Assembly: GCA_041752115.1 (NCBI GenBank) | Contig: JBGSHS010000058.1 | Span: 8,215-72,214 of the forward strand | Origin: JAJRVM01 sp041752115 | GTDB lineage: Bacteria; Planctomycetota; Planctomycetia; Pirellulales; Pirellulaceae | Direction: 5' to 3' | DNA length: 64,000 bases | Shown here: positions 1 to 8,920 of the stretch, piece by piece | Position numbering within the stretch: the stretch's first letter is position 1 | Layout: each line of letters starts with the position of its first letter | The notes under the pieces: model-generated | The model's database searches: none | What the model was told of the DNA's origin: nothing | The model's input: only the letters and a program-made list of their open reading frames with translations | Translations under genes and position numbers: made by a program

Positions 1-3000
1 CAGACCCGCTCGTCGGACCGATCTACGGCATTATCGAACTGACGTCGCGACCCTCCGGCACCTATCCGGTGAAGGAAGGAATCAATACGCTTGCCATCGC
101 CGCCGGTGCAATCAAGGACGTCCAAGGCACGTCGATCACAGCTTACGGCAGCACGTTCCTGATCGATCAGACACCGCCGAGGGTGGTCAATTCGTCCATC
201 CAGCAGGACCAGGTGCTGTCCCCCGGAAACCTGTCCTACACGGTCACCTTCTCGGAACCGATCCAGACGGCGCTTATCGATGCGAGTGACTTCATTTTGG
301 TGGGCGAACTGCGAAACAGTGTCTCTATCCCGATCCGCTTTGACTTTGACGCCAGTGGGACAATCCTCACGATCCAGTACGCCGACCTGCCCGACGATCG
401 CTATTCGTTGCTCCTGTTGAGCGGACCCGATTCGTTTCAGGATCAAGTCGGGTTGCTGCTCGACGGTGAAACGAGCGTGGCGGGCGTGCCGCGTTGGCCG
501 ATCGGGCCCGGCATCACGGGTAACAACGTGGAAGGAGGCGACTTCATGGTGCAGTTCGTCATCGACGCTCCCAGCCAGGCCCTGCCCGTGCCGCTCGTTC
601 CCGTCGCACCGCTCGGCAGCCTGATTCATCAGAGCCCGTGGCCCGCGAGTGGCACGATCGCTTTCGCGGGTGATACGGACGATTTCACGATCAATTTGGA
701 TGCCAATCAAACGGTGTCGCTGGTGATCGGAGCCAGCGCCGGCTTGCAGCCCACGGTCACCCTGTTCGACGCGGCGAATCAACAGATCGGAAACGCCATT
801 GTCGCTTCTGCTCCTGGCGAGGAAGCCATTTATCAGGCTACTCCGATACTCAACGCAGGTACGTACCGGGTGAGTGTCGGCTCCGTCAGCGGATTGGGTT
901 CGTATGCGGTGGAATTGATCGTCAACGCCGCCCTCGAGGAAGAATCGCACGGTGGTGCACACAACGACAGCCTGCCGGGACAATCGCTCGACGCATCGTT
1001 TCTCGACCTGGGTAATGGCATCTCGCGCGGCGCTGTGCTTGGCCAGTCCGATGGCGCCGGAGGATACCTGGCCTCTGCCGAATCGTTCGAGTTCATCGAC
1101 ATCAGGGCGACGGGCCAAGCGGTTCTTCAGGGCTCCGACGACGGCTCGCACTGGCTCAGTCCAGCAGACCTCAATGGGTTCCAGTTCACCATGTACGGGT
1201 CGACCAGCGACAACCTGTACGTCAATGCCAACGGCTCGCTGTATCTGCCGGCGGGCAACAGTGGGTCCATCTACGCTCTGGGCCGGGACTTGGTGATCTT
1301 CGGCTCGCCAACCGCCGCCGTGTACTGGCAGGTACTCGGCGAGGGGGTCGAGCAGCAGCTGGTGATTCAGTGGAATGATGTCGGATTTTACGGCTATTCT
1401 TTCATTGATCCGATAACGTTCCAGGTCGTTTTGAGCGAAGCGGACGGGTCCATCCAGTTCAATTACCTGGACCTCCAGACGGACGTTTCCGGCGCAAATG
1501 AAGGGCAGTACTCGACGGTGGGCATTAGCGGCTATCCCAATGGCTCTTACAGCGAATTGATCTTGCCCACCTACGATGCGCCAAATCAGTTTGTGGGTAC
1601 GGGGCGGAGCACGCAGATCGCCAACGTGCCGGCGTCTCCCGACTTGTATGCGTTTCACTTGGATGCCGGTCAAAGTGCAACGATCGGCGTGGCGGCACTC
1701 ACGGACATCAGCGGACTCGAGCTGCAGTTGCGAGATGAAGCGGACAACCTGTTAGCCATCAGCGGCGGCGGCACATCGTCCTTTGACATCGCCATCGTCG
1801 ACTTCATGGCCCCCGTTGCGGGAACTTACTACGCCGTCATCAACAGCCAGACCATCGGCGAATATAGCCTGGTTGTCACGCGCAACGCGACCTTTGACAC
1901 GGAACCCAATAATTCGCTGGACAGCGCCCAGCCAGTCGGCGTCAACCAGGGAGCAATTGGAGTTCTGTCCGATCCATCGGGTGTCTCCCTCCTCAACACG
2001 TTCGAGGGTCTTGATGCGCTCGGGTCCGGCGGGTACCGTCCGCCCGACACGAACGCGGCGGTGGGCAACAATTTCGTGGTGGAAACCGTCAACATCCAGA
2101 TCCGCATCTTCGACAAGACCACGGGGAGCGTTCTGCTCGATGAGCCGCTGGGGTCCTTCTTCGGGGCGTTCTCCGGGGGCGATCCGTATGTGGTGTACGA
2201 CGACATTGCCGACCGCTGGTACGTCTCGGCATTCAACAGCGACAACAGCGGATTGTTCCTGGCCGCGTCGAACAGCGGAAATCCTCTCGACGGTTTCTCC
2301 GTGCACACGCTCACCAACGTCGGCGGCTTCCCCGACTACCAAAAGTTGGGGTTTAACAAGGATGCGGTCTTCATCAGCTACAACGACTTCGGTGGCGGCA
2401 GTGCACAGGCCACGATTGTCTCCATCGACAAGGCGGCATTGCTCAACGGTTCGCTGACTTACTACGTCTCGGTGCCGCAGTTCCAGTTCCGGGCTATGCC
2501 TCCCGCGCAGATGCACGGCGATCTGACCGGCGGCGTGCAGTGGTTCGTATCGACCAATGGATCAGAGATCTTCGGCGACGCGATGCGCGTCACCAAGATG
2601 GAGAACTACCTGAGCAACACTCCGACGTTCACCTACACCTACCTGCCTGTGACGCCGTATTACAGCGCCAGCGTTGCTGAGCAGCCGGGCGGCTACTGGA
2701 CCACGTTCCCGAACACGACGACCACGCAGGTTGACTACCGCGACGGCGTGCTGGTGACCGCCATGTCCACGGCCTTTGCCGACAGCGCCGGCTATCCCAA
2801 GGGTGCCTACTACCAGATCGACGTCGACGGCGGAACACCGATACTCGTCCGGGAAGGCCGGATTGACCCCGGGCCTGGCGTGGCCGTTCAGATGCCGACG
2901 GTTGCGCAGGATATCCACGGCAATCTCGGCTTCACCTGGATGCAGGCTTCCGCCACTGAATACGTTTCGATGTACGTTGGCACCGTAACTGCTTCCGGCG

Positions 3001-6000
3001 GCTTCGGGGCAACGGTCGCTGCGGCAGGTGAAGGATTCTTCTACGCGAGCGACCGAGCAGGCGACTACAGCTCAACCGTGCTCGATCCGGTGGATGGAAT
3101 GACCTTCTGGTCCGCCAATGAATATATCGGCAGCGACAGCAGTTCCAACATCTGGCGCACGAAGATCGCCGCGTTTCAGGTCAGTGTGACCCCCGATGGC
3201 GATTGGTACAGCGTCGCGGTGGCGGAGGGTGGATCGCTCCAGCTGGCGATTGGTGTACCGGCCGCAGGGCCGGGTGAATTCGTGAATGATCTTGTGCCGC
3301 GGATCGAACTCTACGATGCCAGCGGCACTATGCTGGATTCATCCGAGGGCGTCGGCGCGGGGCTAACCGCTGGCCCGCTCGCTGCCGGAACCTACGCCGT
3401 GCTCGTCACGTCTGCCGGTGATGCGGGAGGCGAGTACATCCTGTCGGTGTCGGGAGCGACCCCGGTCGAGGCACCATTCGTGGTAGCGGCGACCGATCCT
3501 GCCGACGGGGCCAGCATTCGCGGTCGGTTGACGGACTACATTATCCACTTCAGCGATCTCGTACTGCTCACATCGCTCGACGCGGAAGATGTCAGCTTCA
3601 ACGGACTGGCGGCCACCGCCGTTACGATCGTCGACGGCGACACGGCGATCTTCTCAGTGCCCGATTCACTGGCGGAAGGCTGGGTGACTATCTCGATTGC
3701 TGAGGGCAGTGTGCAGGACATTCAGGGCACAGACATCGCCGCATTCACGGCCTCGTATTACAGCGACTTTACGCCGCCCCGCGTGATCGGCTCGTCGATC
3801 CAGGAGGGCGACGTTATCGCTGCGGGTGACCTTGTGTACACGGTGAACTTCTCGGAGCCTATGTTCCCCTACGTCGTTCCTTACGCGGCGTCGATTTACG
3901 GTCAGTTCCTGGGAAGTTACTTCCAGCCCGTCAGCATCGAGTTCGATGCCGCCGGGACAACGGCGACGATCACCTACGCCGGCTTGCCCGAGGACGCGTA
4001 CATGTTGGTACTCAACAACTGGGCATTCCAGGACATGGTCGGATTTGCACTAGATGGCGAGCCACTGGCTTGGCCGATTCCTCCCAACCAGTCAGGTGAT
4101 GGTTACGAGTACGGGGACTTCTACGTCAATTTCGCCACGGACGGTGTCGCTCAGCCGCTGCCCACACCGCTTGTGTCAGTCAACCCGTCAGGCAGTCTGA
4201 TGTATCAGACTCCCTCCGACGCCCAGGGCGTCATCCAGTTCGCGGGGGATGCCGACGATTTCACTATCGAAATCGATGCCGATCAGACGCTCTCGCTCTT
4301 GATCCAGCCTCAATACGGATGGGGTCTGCAGGCCACGATCGAGGTCTACGACCCCTCCAACACGCTGCTGGCCACTGCCACCGGTGTTTATCCCGACAAT
4401 GCAGTGCTGCTGCAGACCGTGCCTGTTGTGGCGGCAGGGACCTACACGGTTCGAGTTACCGGTGACGCGGGGACCGTCGGAGTCTATTCGATCGGTCTCA
4501 TGTTGAATGCGGCTCTGGAAGAGGAACCTTTCGGTGGACCGGCCAACAATGATGCGCTGTCGGCACAGTCGATTGCGAGCAGCTTCATCCCACTGATTGC
4601 CGGTGCTGACCGCGGCGCCGTGCGAGGGATCTCCGGGGATGACGACGTGTACTCCTTCAGTCTGGAGGCCGGTCAGTCACTTGCGGTCGTGTTGGACTTT
4701 GACGCGCCAATGACCAGTTTCTTCGGTCCGCGTACCGACTACTCCATGTCGGCGCCATGGTCCGAGGCACTCGGTGATGTCAACAACGACGGCCACTTGG
4801 ACATCGTCACGTCGTCGGGCTTTAACTTCTATGATTCCCAATTCTCCGTGCGACTCGGCGCAGGTGACGGATCGTTCGATGCCTTCAGTTCCTTTGGTGA
4901 CGCTTACGGAGAATACCCGCTGGAGATCACCTTGGCGGATCTCAACAGCGACGGCAACCTGGACCTCGTCGCGGCCAACAATCAGGGTGGCTATTACGGG
5001 CGCAGCGTGACCGTGCAGTTGGGTAATGGTGACGGCACATTCCAGAGCTCAGTCGGCTACTTCGCCGGCTACAATAACTTCGGCGTGGCTGTGGGTGACG
5101 TCACGGGCGACGGTTCACCGGATATTATCACGACCACTGACAACTCCTCTGACAATCTATGGGTGCTGCCCAGCAACGGTGATGGCACATTTGGCACAGC
5201 GGCTTTCTACACGGTAGGCTCCAATCCGTGGGATGTGGCTCTCGCCGATGTGGACGGCGTCAACGGACTCGATATCGTTACCGCCAACTTCTACGGCTAC
5301 GGTGCCTCCGTGACCGTGCTCCTGAACGGTGGCAGCGGAACGTTTGGATCGGGTACGAGCTACTATGCGGGCTACTACAACAGCTCTGTCGCGCTGGGTG
5401 ACGTGAACGGTGACGGAGCTCCCGACATCGTGACGACGAATTACTACGACCTCCAGGCCAGCGTCCTGTTGAACAACAACGATGGCAGCGGCGCGTTCGG
5501 ATCGCCGGCGTTTATGAGTGTGGGCAGCTACTACGTTCGTTCCGTCGCGCTGGGTGATGTGAACGAAGACGGTGCCGCCGATATCGTCACCGGCGCCGAG
5601 CAAAACCCGACCACTGGTCTCGGCGCCGTGTCTGTGCTGCTGAACGACGGCAGCGGAGGCTTCGGAGGTCTTCAGTTGGTGGACTCGGCCTATGCCACCA
5701 CCAGTGTTGCTTTGGGAGACATGAATGAAGATGGCCACCTTGATATTGCCGCGTCGGGCTACTACGGCTTTGCGGTGTCGGTGCTCCTCAACCTGTCTTC
5801 ACCAACCGCTCTGACCCTCTACGATCCCAACGGCCTGGAGGTGACCAGTTCGACCAGCGGCACGGAGGATTTCGACGTGTTGCTCGCGGGGTTTGTTGCC
5901 TCCGAAACCGGAACGTACACGCTGCGGGTCAGCGCGCCTGCGGTGGCGAGAGACTACAGTCTGGTCGTCACGCGCGATACGGTTCTCGAAGTCGAGGACA

Positions 6001-7625
6001 ACGATTCTTTGGGAACCGCGCAGACACTTGATCTGGCGAGCGGGTCCAGCGTCGTGCTCGGCTACGTCGAGGCTCTTCCCATACCGCTTTACGCGATCGG
6101 CAATGACGGGTACGACCTGATCAGCATTGATCCTGCAAGGGGTGCGGGTGCTGTGGTGGGGTCGCTGGGTGTTTACGCACCGTCAGCCGCGATGACTCCC
6201 GACGGCACCCTGTGGACGGTAGTGGACAATACCCAGCTTGCCATCGTTGATCTGGATTCAGGCGAAGTCACCCCCGTCGGTGATCCGCTTCAGGCCGGGT
6301 TTGGAATTGAGGCACTTGAGGCAGATAGTGCCGGCAACCTCTATGGCTTCGGATTCGGCGCACTCTATGCATTGGATACCGTCAACGGACAAGCCACCCT
6401 CATTGGCTTTTCCGGTGGAGTTTTCAACATTGGTGATTTGGCCTTCGACAACAACGGAGTGCTATGGGCCATTGGGTATTCGGGTGATCTGTGGACGATC
6501 GACCCGACGTCGGGTGTCGGGATCTTCCACACCTACGTCTCGTTTGACATCTACTCGTATGGGCCCTTTGGCCTGATGGTTGATCCGTTAGACGGTGTGA
6601 TGTATGCGACAAACTATGATTACAGTGCGAATCTCTACCGTGTAGACCCCATTTCAGGAATGTCGGAGCGGGTGGGTCCGGTCGGCGTGCCCTACCCACG
6701 GGGTGGTGATTTCTTTCCGTTAGTCACTTCGAGCCGGGACGTGTTCCAGTTTGAAGTCGCCTCCGCTCAGACTGTCATCATCGAGACCACGACGCCAGCA
6801 GGTGGACCGGGCGAGTTTGTAAACGAGCTCGATCCAGTGGTACGTGTGTACGACGCGGGAGGAAATCTCGTGGTCGAGAACGACAACGGGGCCGCCGACA
6901 TGCGCAACGCCTGGATCACGCTCGAGGGTCTGTCAGCAGGCACCTACTTCATTGACGTGACGGGCGCCGATGAATCGATCGGTGAATACGTACTATCCGT
7001 CAGGCAAACACCTTCCACATCACTGGAAGACGGAGCCGGTGGGGAGGCCGTGCTAGTCGACGCTTCTTCACTCAACGCTGATGGTGTGGCGCAGTCGCCG
7101 GCCGCGAAAAACTCCAGGTTCGACGTGAGCGCTGATGGACGCGTCTCAGCAATCGACGTGCTACTGATCATCAACAGCTTGAATACTGGTGGATCGCGGA
7201 GAGTATCAGCCTTGGGTTCCGATCAGCTCGCGCAGGTGTACTATGACGTCAACCAGGATGGGATGATTTCGCCCGCCGATGCGCAGACGGTCATCAGCCA
7301 TCTGAACGATGGCCTGGCTGCAGAAGGTGAGGCTCCATTGTTCCCCGTGTCCGCAGTGGGGATTGCCTCGCCATCGGTCGACGGATACACCGTCGTTTCT
7401 CCGGCTCACGTGGCTGGGACAGCGGCAGAAGCCCGCGATGTGGTTTTTCCCACCTGGCCCATGGGCGCTGCAAACGCACCTGCTCTCTCCAGAACGGCTG
7501 GAGAACCGGGTGGCATATGGAGCCGGCTGGATGTGGAGTGGGAGTGGACATGCGATGACCTGGAAGATACCGTCAATCTGCTCGCCGATGACCAAGCGTC
7601 GGTGTGGACCAGGCACAACGGTTGA
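1..7625 (+). CDS. Giant secreted multidomain protein, 5' end outside window (lectin tail, SbsA Ig-like, PPC, FG-GAP, dockerin-like)
   Basis: The frame is open from base 3, so the gene starts upstream; the GTG at 69 is only the first internal start codon. The first visible residues (about bases 3-47) match the end of the C-type lectin domain in the paralogue at 39600-46580. After that come SbsA-type Ig-like segments (about 80-530 and 3480-4120) and repeated PPC beta-sandwiches (about 640-935, 1640-1880, 3190-3450, 4230-4515, 5830-5970, 6740-6985). There is a propeller-like region with a PPDTNAAVG motif (1990-3180), seven FG-GAP/VCBS-type repeats of the pattern ALGDVNxDGxxDIV (4760-5790) and a second propeller-like stretch (6085-6700). 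Two dockerin-like EF-hand loops (DVSADGRVSAID, DVNQDGMISPAD) lie at about 7110-7320. Proteins of this kind are extracellular or surface attached in planctomycetes; the ligand cannot be predicted. Confidence 0.9.
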   Translation, partial: DPLVGPIYGIIELTSRPSGTYPVKEGINTLAIAAGAIKDVQGTSITAYGSTFLIDQTPPRVVNSSIQQDQVLSPGNLSYTVTFSEPIQTALIDASDFILVGELRNSVSIPIRFDFDASGTILTIQYADLPDDRYSLLLLSGPDSFQDQVGLLLDGETSVAGVPRWPIGPGITGNNVEGGDFMVQFVIDAPSQALPVPLVPVAPLGSLIHQSPWPASGTIAFAGDTDDFTINLDANQTVSLVIGASAGLQPTVTLFDAANQQIGNAIVASAPGEEAIYQATPILNAGTYRVSVGSVSGLGSYAVELIVNAALEEESHGGAHNDSLPGQSLDASFLDLGNGISRGAVLGQSDGAGGYLASAESFEFIDIRATGQAVLQGSDDGSHWLSPADLNGFQFTMYGSTSDNLYVNANGSLYLPAGNSGSIYALGRDLVIFGSPTAAVYWQVLGEGVEQQLVIQWNDVGFYGYSFIDPITFQVVLSEADGSIQFNYLDLQTDVSGANEGQYSTVGISGYPNGSYSELILPTYDAPNQFVGTGRSTQIANVPASPDLYAFHLDAGQSATIGVAALTDISGLELQLRDEADNLLAISGGGTSSFDIAIVDFMAPVAGTYYAVINSQTIGEYSLVVTRNATFDTEPNNSLDSAQPVGVNQGAIGVLSDPSGVSLLNTFEGLDALGSGGYRPPDTNAAVGNNFVVETVNIQIRIFDKTTGSVLLDEPLGSFFGAFSGGDPYVVYDDIADRWYVSAFNSDNSGLFLAASNSGNPLDGFSVHTLTNVGGFPDYQKLGFNKDAVFISYNDFGGGSAQATIVSIDKAALLNGSLTYYVSVPQFQFRAMPPAQMHGDLTGGVQWFVSTNGSEIFGDAMRVTKMENYLSNTPTFTYTYLPVTPYYSASVAEQPGGYWTTFPNTTTTQVDYRDGVLVTAMSTAFADSAGYPKGAYYQIDVDGGTPILVREGRIDPGPGVAVQMPTVAQDIHGNLGFTWMQASATEYVSMYVGTVTASGGFGATVAAAGEGFFYASDRAGDYSSTVLDPVDGMTFWSANEYIGSDSSSNIWRTKIAAFQVSVTPDGDWYSVAVAEGGSLQLAIGVPAAGPGEFVNDLVPRIELYDASGTMLDSSEGVGAGLTAGPLAAGTYAVLVTSAGDAGGEYILSVSGATPVEAPFVVAATDPADGASIRGRLTDYIIHFSDLVLLTSLDAEDVSFNGLAATAVTIVDGDTAIFSVPDSLAEGWVTISIAEGSVQDIQGTDIAAFTASYYSDFTPPRVIGSSIQEGDVIAAGDLVYTVNFSEPMFPYVVPYAASIYGQFLGSYFQPVSIEFDAAGTTATITYAGLPEDAYMLVLNNWAFQDMVGFALDGEPLAWPIPPNQSGDGYEYGDFYVNFATDGVAQPLPTPLVSVNPSGSLMYQTPSDAQGVIQFAGDADDFTIEIDADQTLSLLIQPQYGWGLQATIEVYDPSNTLLATATGVYPDNAVLLQTVPVVAAGTYTVRVTGDAGTVGVYSIGLMLNAALEEEPFGGPANNDALSAQSIASSFIPLIAGADRGAVRGISGDDDVYSFSLEAGQSLAVVLDFDAPMTSFFGPRTDYSMSAPWSEALGDVNNDGHLDIVTSSGFNFYDSQFSVRLGAGDGSFDAFSSFGDAYGEYPLEITLADLNSDGNLDLVAANNQGGYYGRSVTVQLGNGDGTFQSSVGYFAGYNNFGVAVGDVTGDGSPDIITTTDNSSDNLWVLPSNGDGTFGTAAFYTVGSNPWDVALADVDGVNGLDIVTANFYGYGASVTVLLNGGSGTFGSGTSYYAGYYNSSVALGDVNGDGAPDIVTTNYYDLQASVLLNNNDGSGAFGSPAFMSVGSYYVRSVALGDVNEDGAADIVTGAEQNPTTGLGAVSVLLNDGSGGFGGLQLVDSAYATTSVALGDMNEDGHLDIAASGYYGFAVSVLLNLSSPTALTLYDPNGLEVTSSTSGTEDFDVLLAGFVASETGTYTLRVSAPAVARDYSLVVTRDTVLEVEDNDSLGTAQTLDLASGSSVVLGYVEALPIPLYAIGNDGYDLISIDPARGAGAVVGSLGVYAPSAAMTPDGTLWTVVDNTQLAIVDLDSGEVTPVGDPLQAGFGIEALEADSAGNLYGFGFGALYALDTVNGQATLIGFSGGVFNIGDLAFDNNGVLWAIGYSGDLWTIDPTSGVGIFHTYVSFDIYSYGPFGLMVDPLDGVMYATNYDYSANLYRVDPISGMSERVGPVGVPYPRGGDFFPLVTSSRDVFQFEVASAQTVIIETTTPAGGPGEFVNELDPVVRVYDAGGNLVVENDNGAADMRNAWITLEGLSAGTYFIDVTGADESIGEYVLSVRQTPSTSLEDGAGGEAVLVDASSLNADGVAQSPAAKNSRFDVSADGRVSAIDVLLIINSLNTGGSRRVSALGSDQLAQVYYDVNQDGMISPADAQTVISHLNDGLAAEGEAPLFPVSAVGIASPSVDGYTVVSPAHVAGTAAEARDVVFPTWPMGAANAPALSRTAGEPGGIWSRLDVEWEWTCDDLEDTVNLLADDQASVWTRHNG

Positions 7626-7635
7626 TGCGTGTGAG

Positions 7636-7673
7636 CGTCGCGCAGCCGCCGTGCGAACTGGCGGTGCGCGACG
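7636..7673 (+). terminator. Strong hairpin just after the giant gene; possible terminator without a T-run
   Basis: Eleven bases after the stop codon, CGTCGCGCA pairs with TGCGCGACG and an inner CCGCC pairs with GGCGG across a one-base bulge, closing a 9-base loop. The stem has 14 base pairs. No run of T follows, so it may be a transcript-end stabiliser or a repeat element rather than a classical intrinsic terminator. Confidence 0.4.
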
Positions 7674-7720
7674 GAACGCGCCCCCATGCGTAGCTGCGGG
7701 AACGTTGGAGGATAGGACAG

Positions 7721-7771
7721 GTCACGCACTGAAGTGCGAGCTACGGCGTAGCGTGAGCTTCAGCTCGCGAC
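7721..7771. repeat. Head-to-head pair of a 25-bp palindromic intergenic element
   Basis: Two copies of one element lie in opposite orientation (7721-7745 forward, 7747-7771 reverse), sharing the CTGAAG centre and a GCTACG end. The forward copy has the core CACGCACTGAAGTGCG. In the reverse copy the stem bases differ but still pair (GAGCT with AGCTC), as expected if the hairpin is selected. It lies between the giant gene and the cyclase gene. Confidence 0.7.
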
Positions 7772-7818
7772 GAACCCGGCGAAAAGGCTGGGCGGTGGCT
7801 ATGTTTGAGGGTAGGGCG

Positions 7819-7843
7819 GTCACGCACTGAAGTGCGTGCTACG
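7819..7843 (+). repeat. 25-bp palindromic intergenic element, copy 2
   Basis: The core CACGCACTGAAGTGCGTG is an 8-bp perfect stem with a GA loop, preceded by GT and followed by CTACG. All 25 bases are identical to the copy at 8823-8847. It sits 15 bases beyond the 3' end of the cyclase gene. Confidence 0.75.
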
Positions 7844-7857
7844 GTCGTAACGGGTGA

Positions 7858-8517
7858 CTACCGCGACTTTTCGTCGCAGATTCCGACGGCACGAATGGGC
7901 GAGCCATCACCGTTCGTGATGTTCAGGGGAAAGCCGGCGAACAGGAACTGGGGCGGCAGCAGTTCGAGCCGTGTCAGGCCTTCGACAAGAATGATCTCGA
8001 CGCCCTGGCGAAGCAGGATGTGATGGCACTCCACCATTTCCCGGCTGGGGGTCGGCGTGTCCATGCCGAGCATTGAGATGCCTTTGTCCGCGATCCACTG
8101 GGCGGCCTCCAGGCTCAGGGAGGGGAAATCCGTAAAGAACTCCGGCGTGCCGAACATGCGGTCCCAGCCCGTGCGGTAGAGCACTCTGGCACCTGGCTGA
8201 AACACACGCTCATGTGCGCGAAACCGGCCGACCGTCAACAACGTACGCGGTTCGAGCTGATGGCGAGGACAGAGATCGATCAGATGGGCGGGACCATAGA
8301 ACCGCTCGAGTGGAATCTGGTCGAGTGTCTTACCGTCCTCAAAGAAGTGGTAGGGTGCATCCAAGTGCGTGGCGTGGTGTGTGGCAAGACTGAGCTCGGC
8401 CAGGTTATAGCCGCGACTGGCAACCGTATGGAACCTGACCACGCTGATGGGCGGATCGCCGACGAAATTCAATTGTCCGTGCTGCAACGGATGTGACAGA
8501 TCGACAATCGTGGGCAT
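7858..8517 (-). CDS. Cyclase-family metal-dependent hydrolase (kynurenine formamidase-like)
   Basis: The 219-residue product fits the cyclase family (Pfam PF04199), metal-dependent hydrolases that include bacterial arylformamidases. The N-terminus IVDLSHPL and the metal-site motif HHATHLDAPYHF (residues 47-58) are visible; the latter is the family HxGTHxDxPxH pattern with Ala in place of Gly. A second conserved stretch, GMDTPTPS, follows in the C-terminal half. The ATG at 8517 is preceded at seven bases by GGAAAGG, so a possible longer frame up to 8580 was not used. There is no signal peptide, so it should be cytoplasmic. No tryptophan-catabolism gene is nearby and the substrate is unknown. 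It stands alone between palindromic repeats. Confidence 0.85.
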   Translation of the reverse strand: MPTIVDLSHPLQHGQLNFVGDPPISVVRFHTVASRGYNLAELSLATHHATHLDAPYHFFEDGKTLDQIPLERFYGPAHLIDLCPRHQLEPRTLLTVGRFRAHERVFQPGARVLYRTGWDRMFGTPEFFTDFPSLSLEAAQWIADKGISMLGMDTPTPSREMVECHHILLRQGVEIILVEGLTRLELLPPQFLFAGFPLNITNGDGSPIRAVGICDEKSR

Positions 8518-8920
8518 GGCATACCTTTCCGTTGGCTCGTGGTGTCTATTACCGGAGCTGCGCAGGCGAATTCGTTCCATTGCTCTCAGAGGGCCGCTTG
8601 ATGAATCATCCTATTGTCCAATCCAGACGGACGGCTGTCAAAGTCCTGTACACTCCGAACGTCCGCATTTGGGGATTCCTGCAGCGGCGTGCGGCGCGAT
8701 ACGGCCTCGATCTGCCGCCGATGTGCTGGTGACCTGCTCGCTCGGCCGTCTGGCATGGGCTTCAGGTGCGCGGGAAACATTGGCAAAGCACATGGCCGTC
8801 AGGGCGTGTGAGGACAGGGCAGGTCACGCACTGAAGTGCGTGCTACGTGGGCATCCGATGCGAGACGCGACCCGCCGGCTACGCGCCAACGGATAGCCGG
8901 TTTGAGCGCTAAGTCACCAC
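8518..8920. other. Intergenic region with no convincing gene
   Basis: This 403-bp gap lies between the start of the cyclase gene and the end of the next minus-strand gene. It holds one palindromic repeat (8823-8847). Short open frames here have no recognisable motifs or good ribosome binding sites. Confidence 0.6.
8823..8847 (+). repeat. 25-bp palindromic intergenic element, copy 3
   Basis: Identical over 25 bases to the copy at 7819-7843 and in the same orientation, with a similar leader (GGACAGGGCAG, compared with GGACAG before copy 1). It is about 1 kb away, on the other side of the cyclase gene. Confidence 0.75.

Noticed and set aside
69..7625. GTG at 69 as the true start of the giant gene
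   Set aside because: The frame is open to the window edge and the preceding residues match the lectin end of the paralogue, so the start lies outside.
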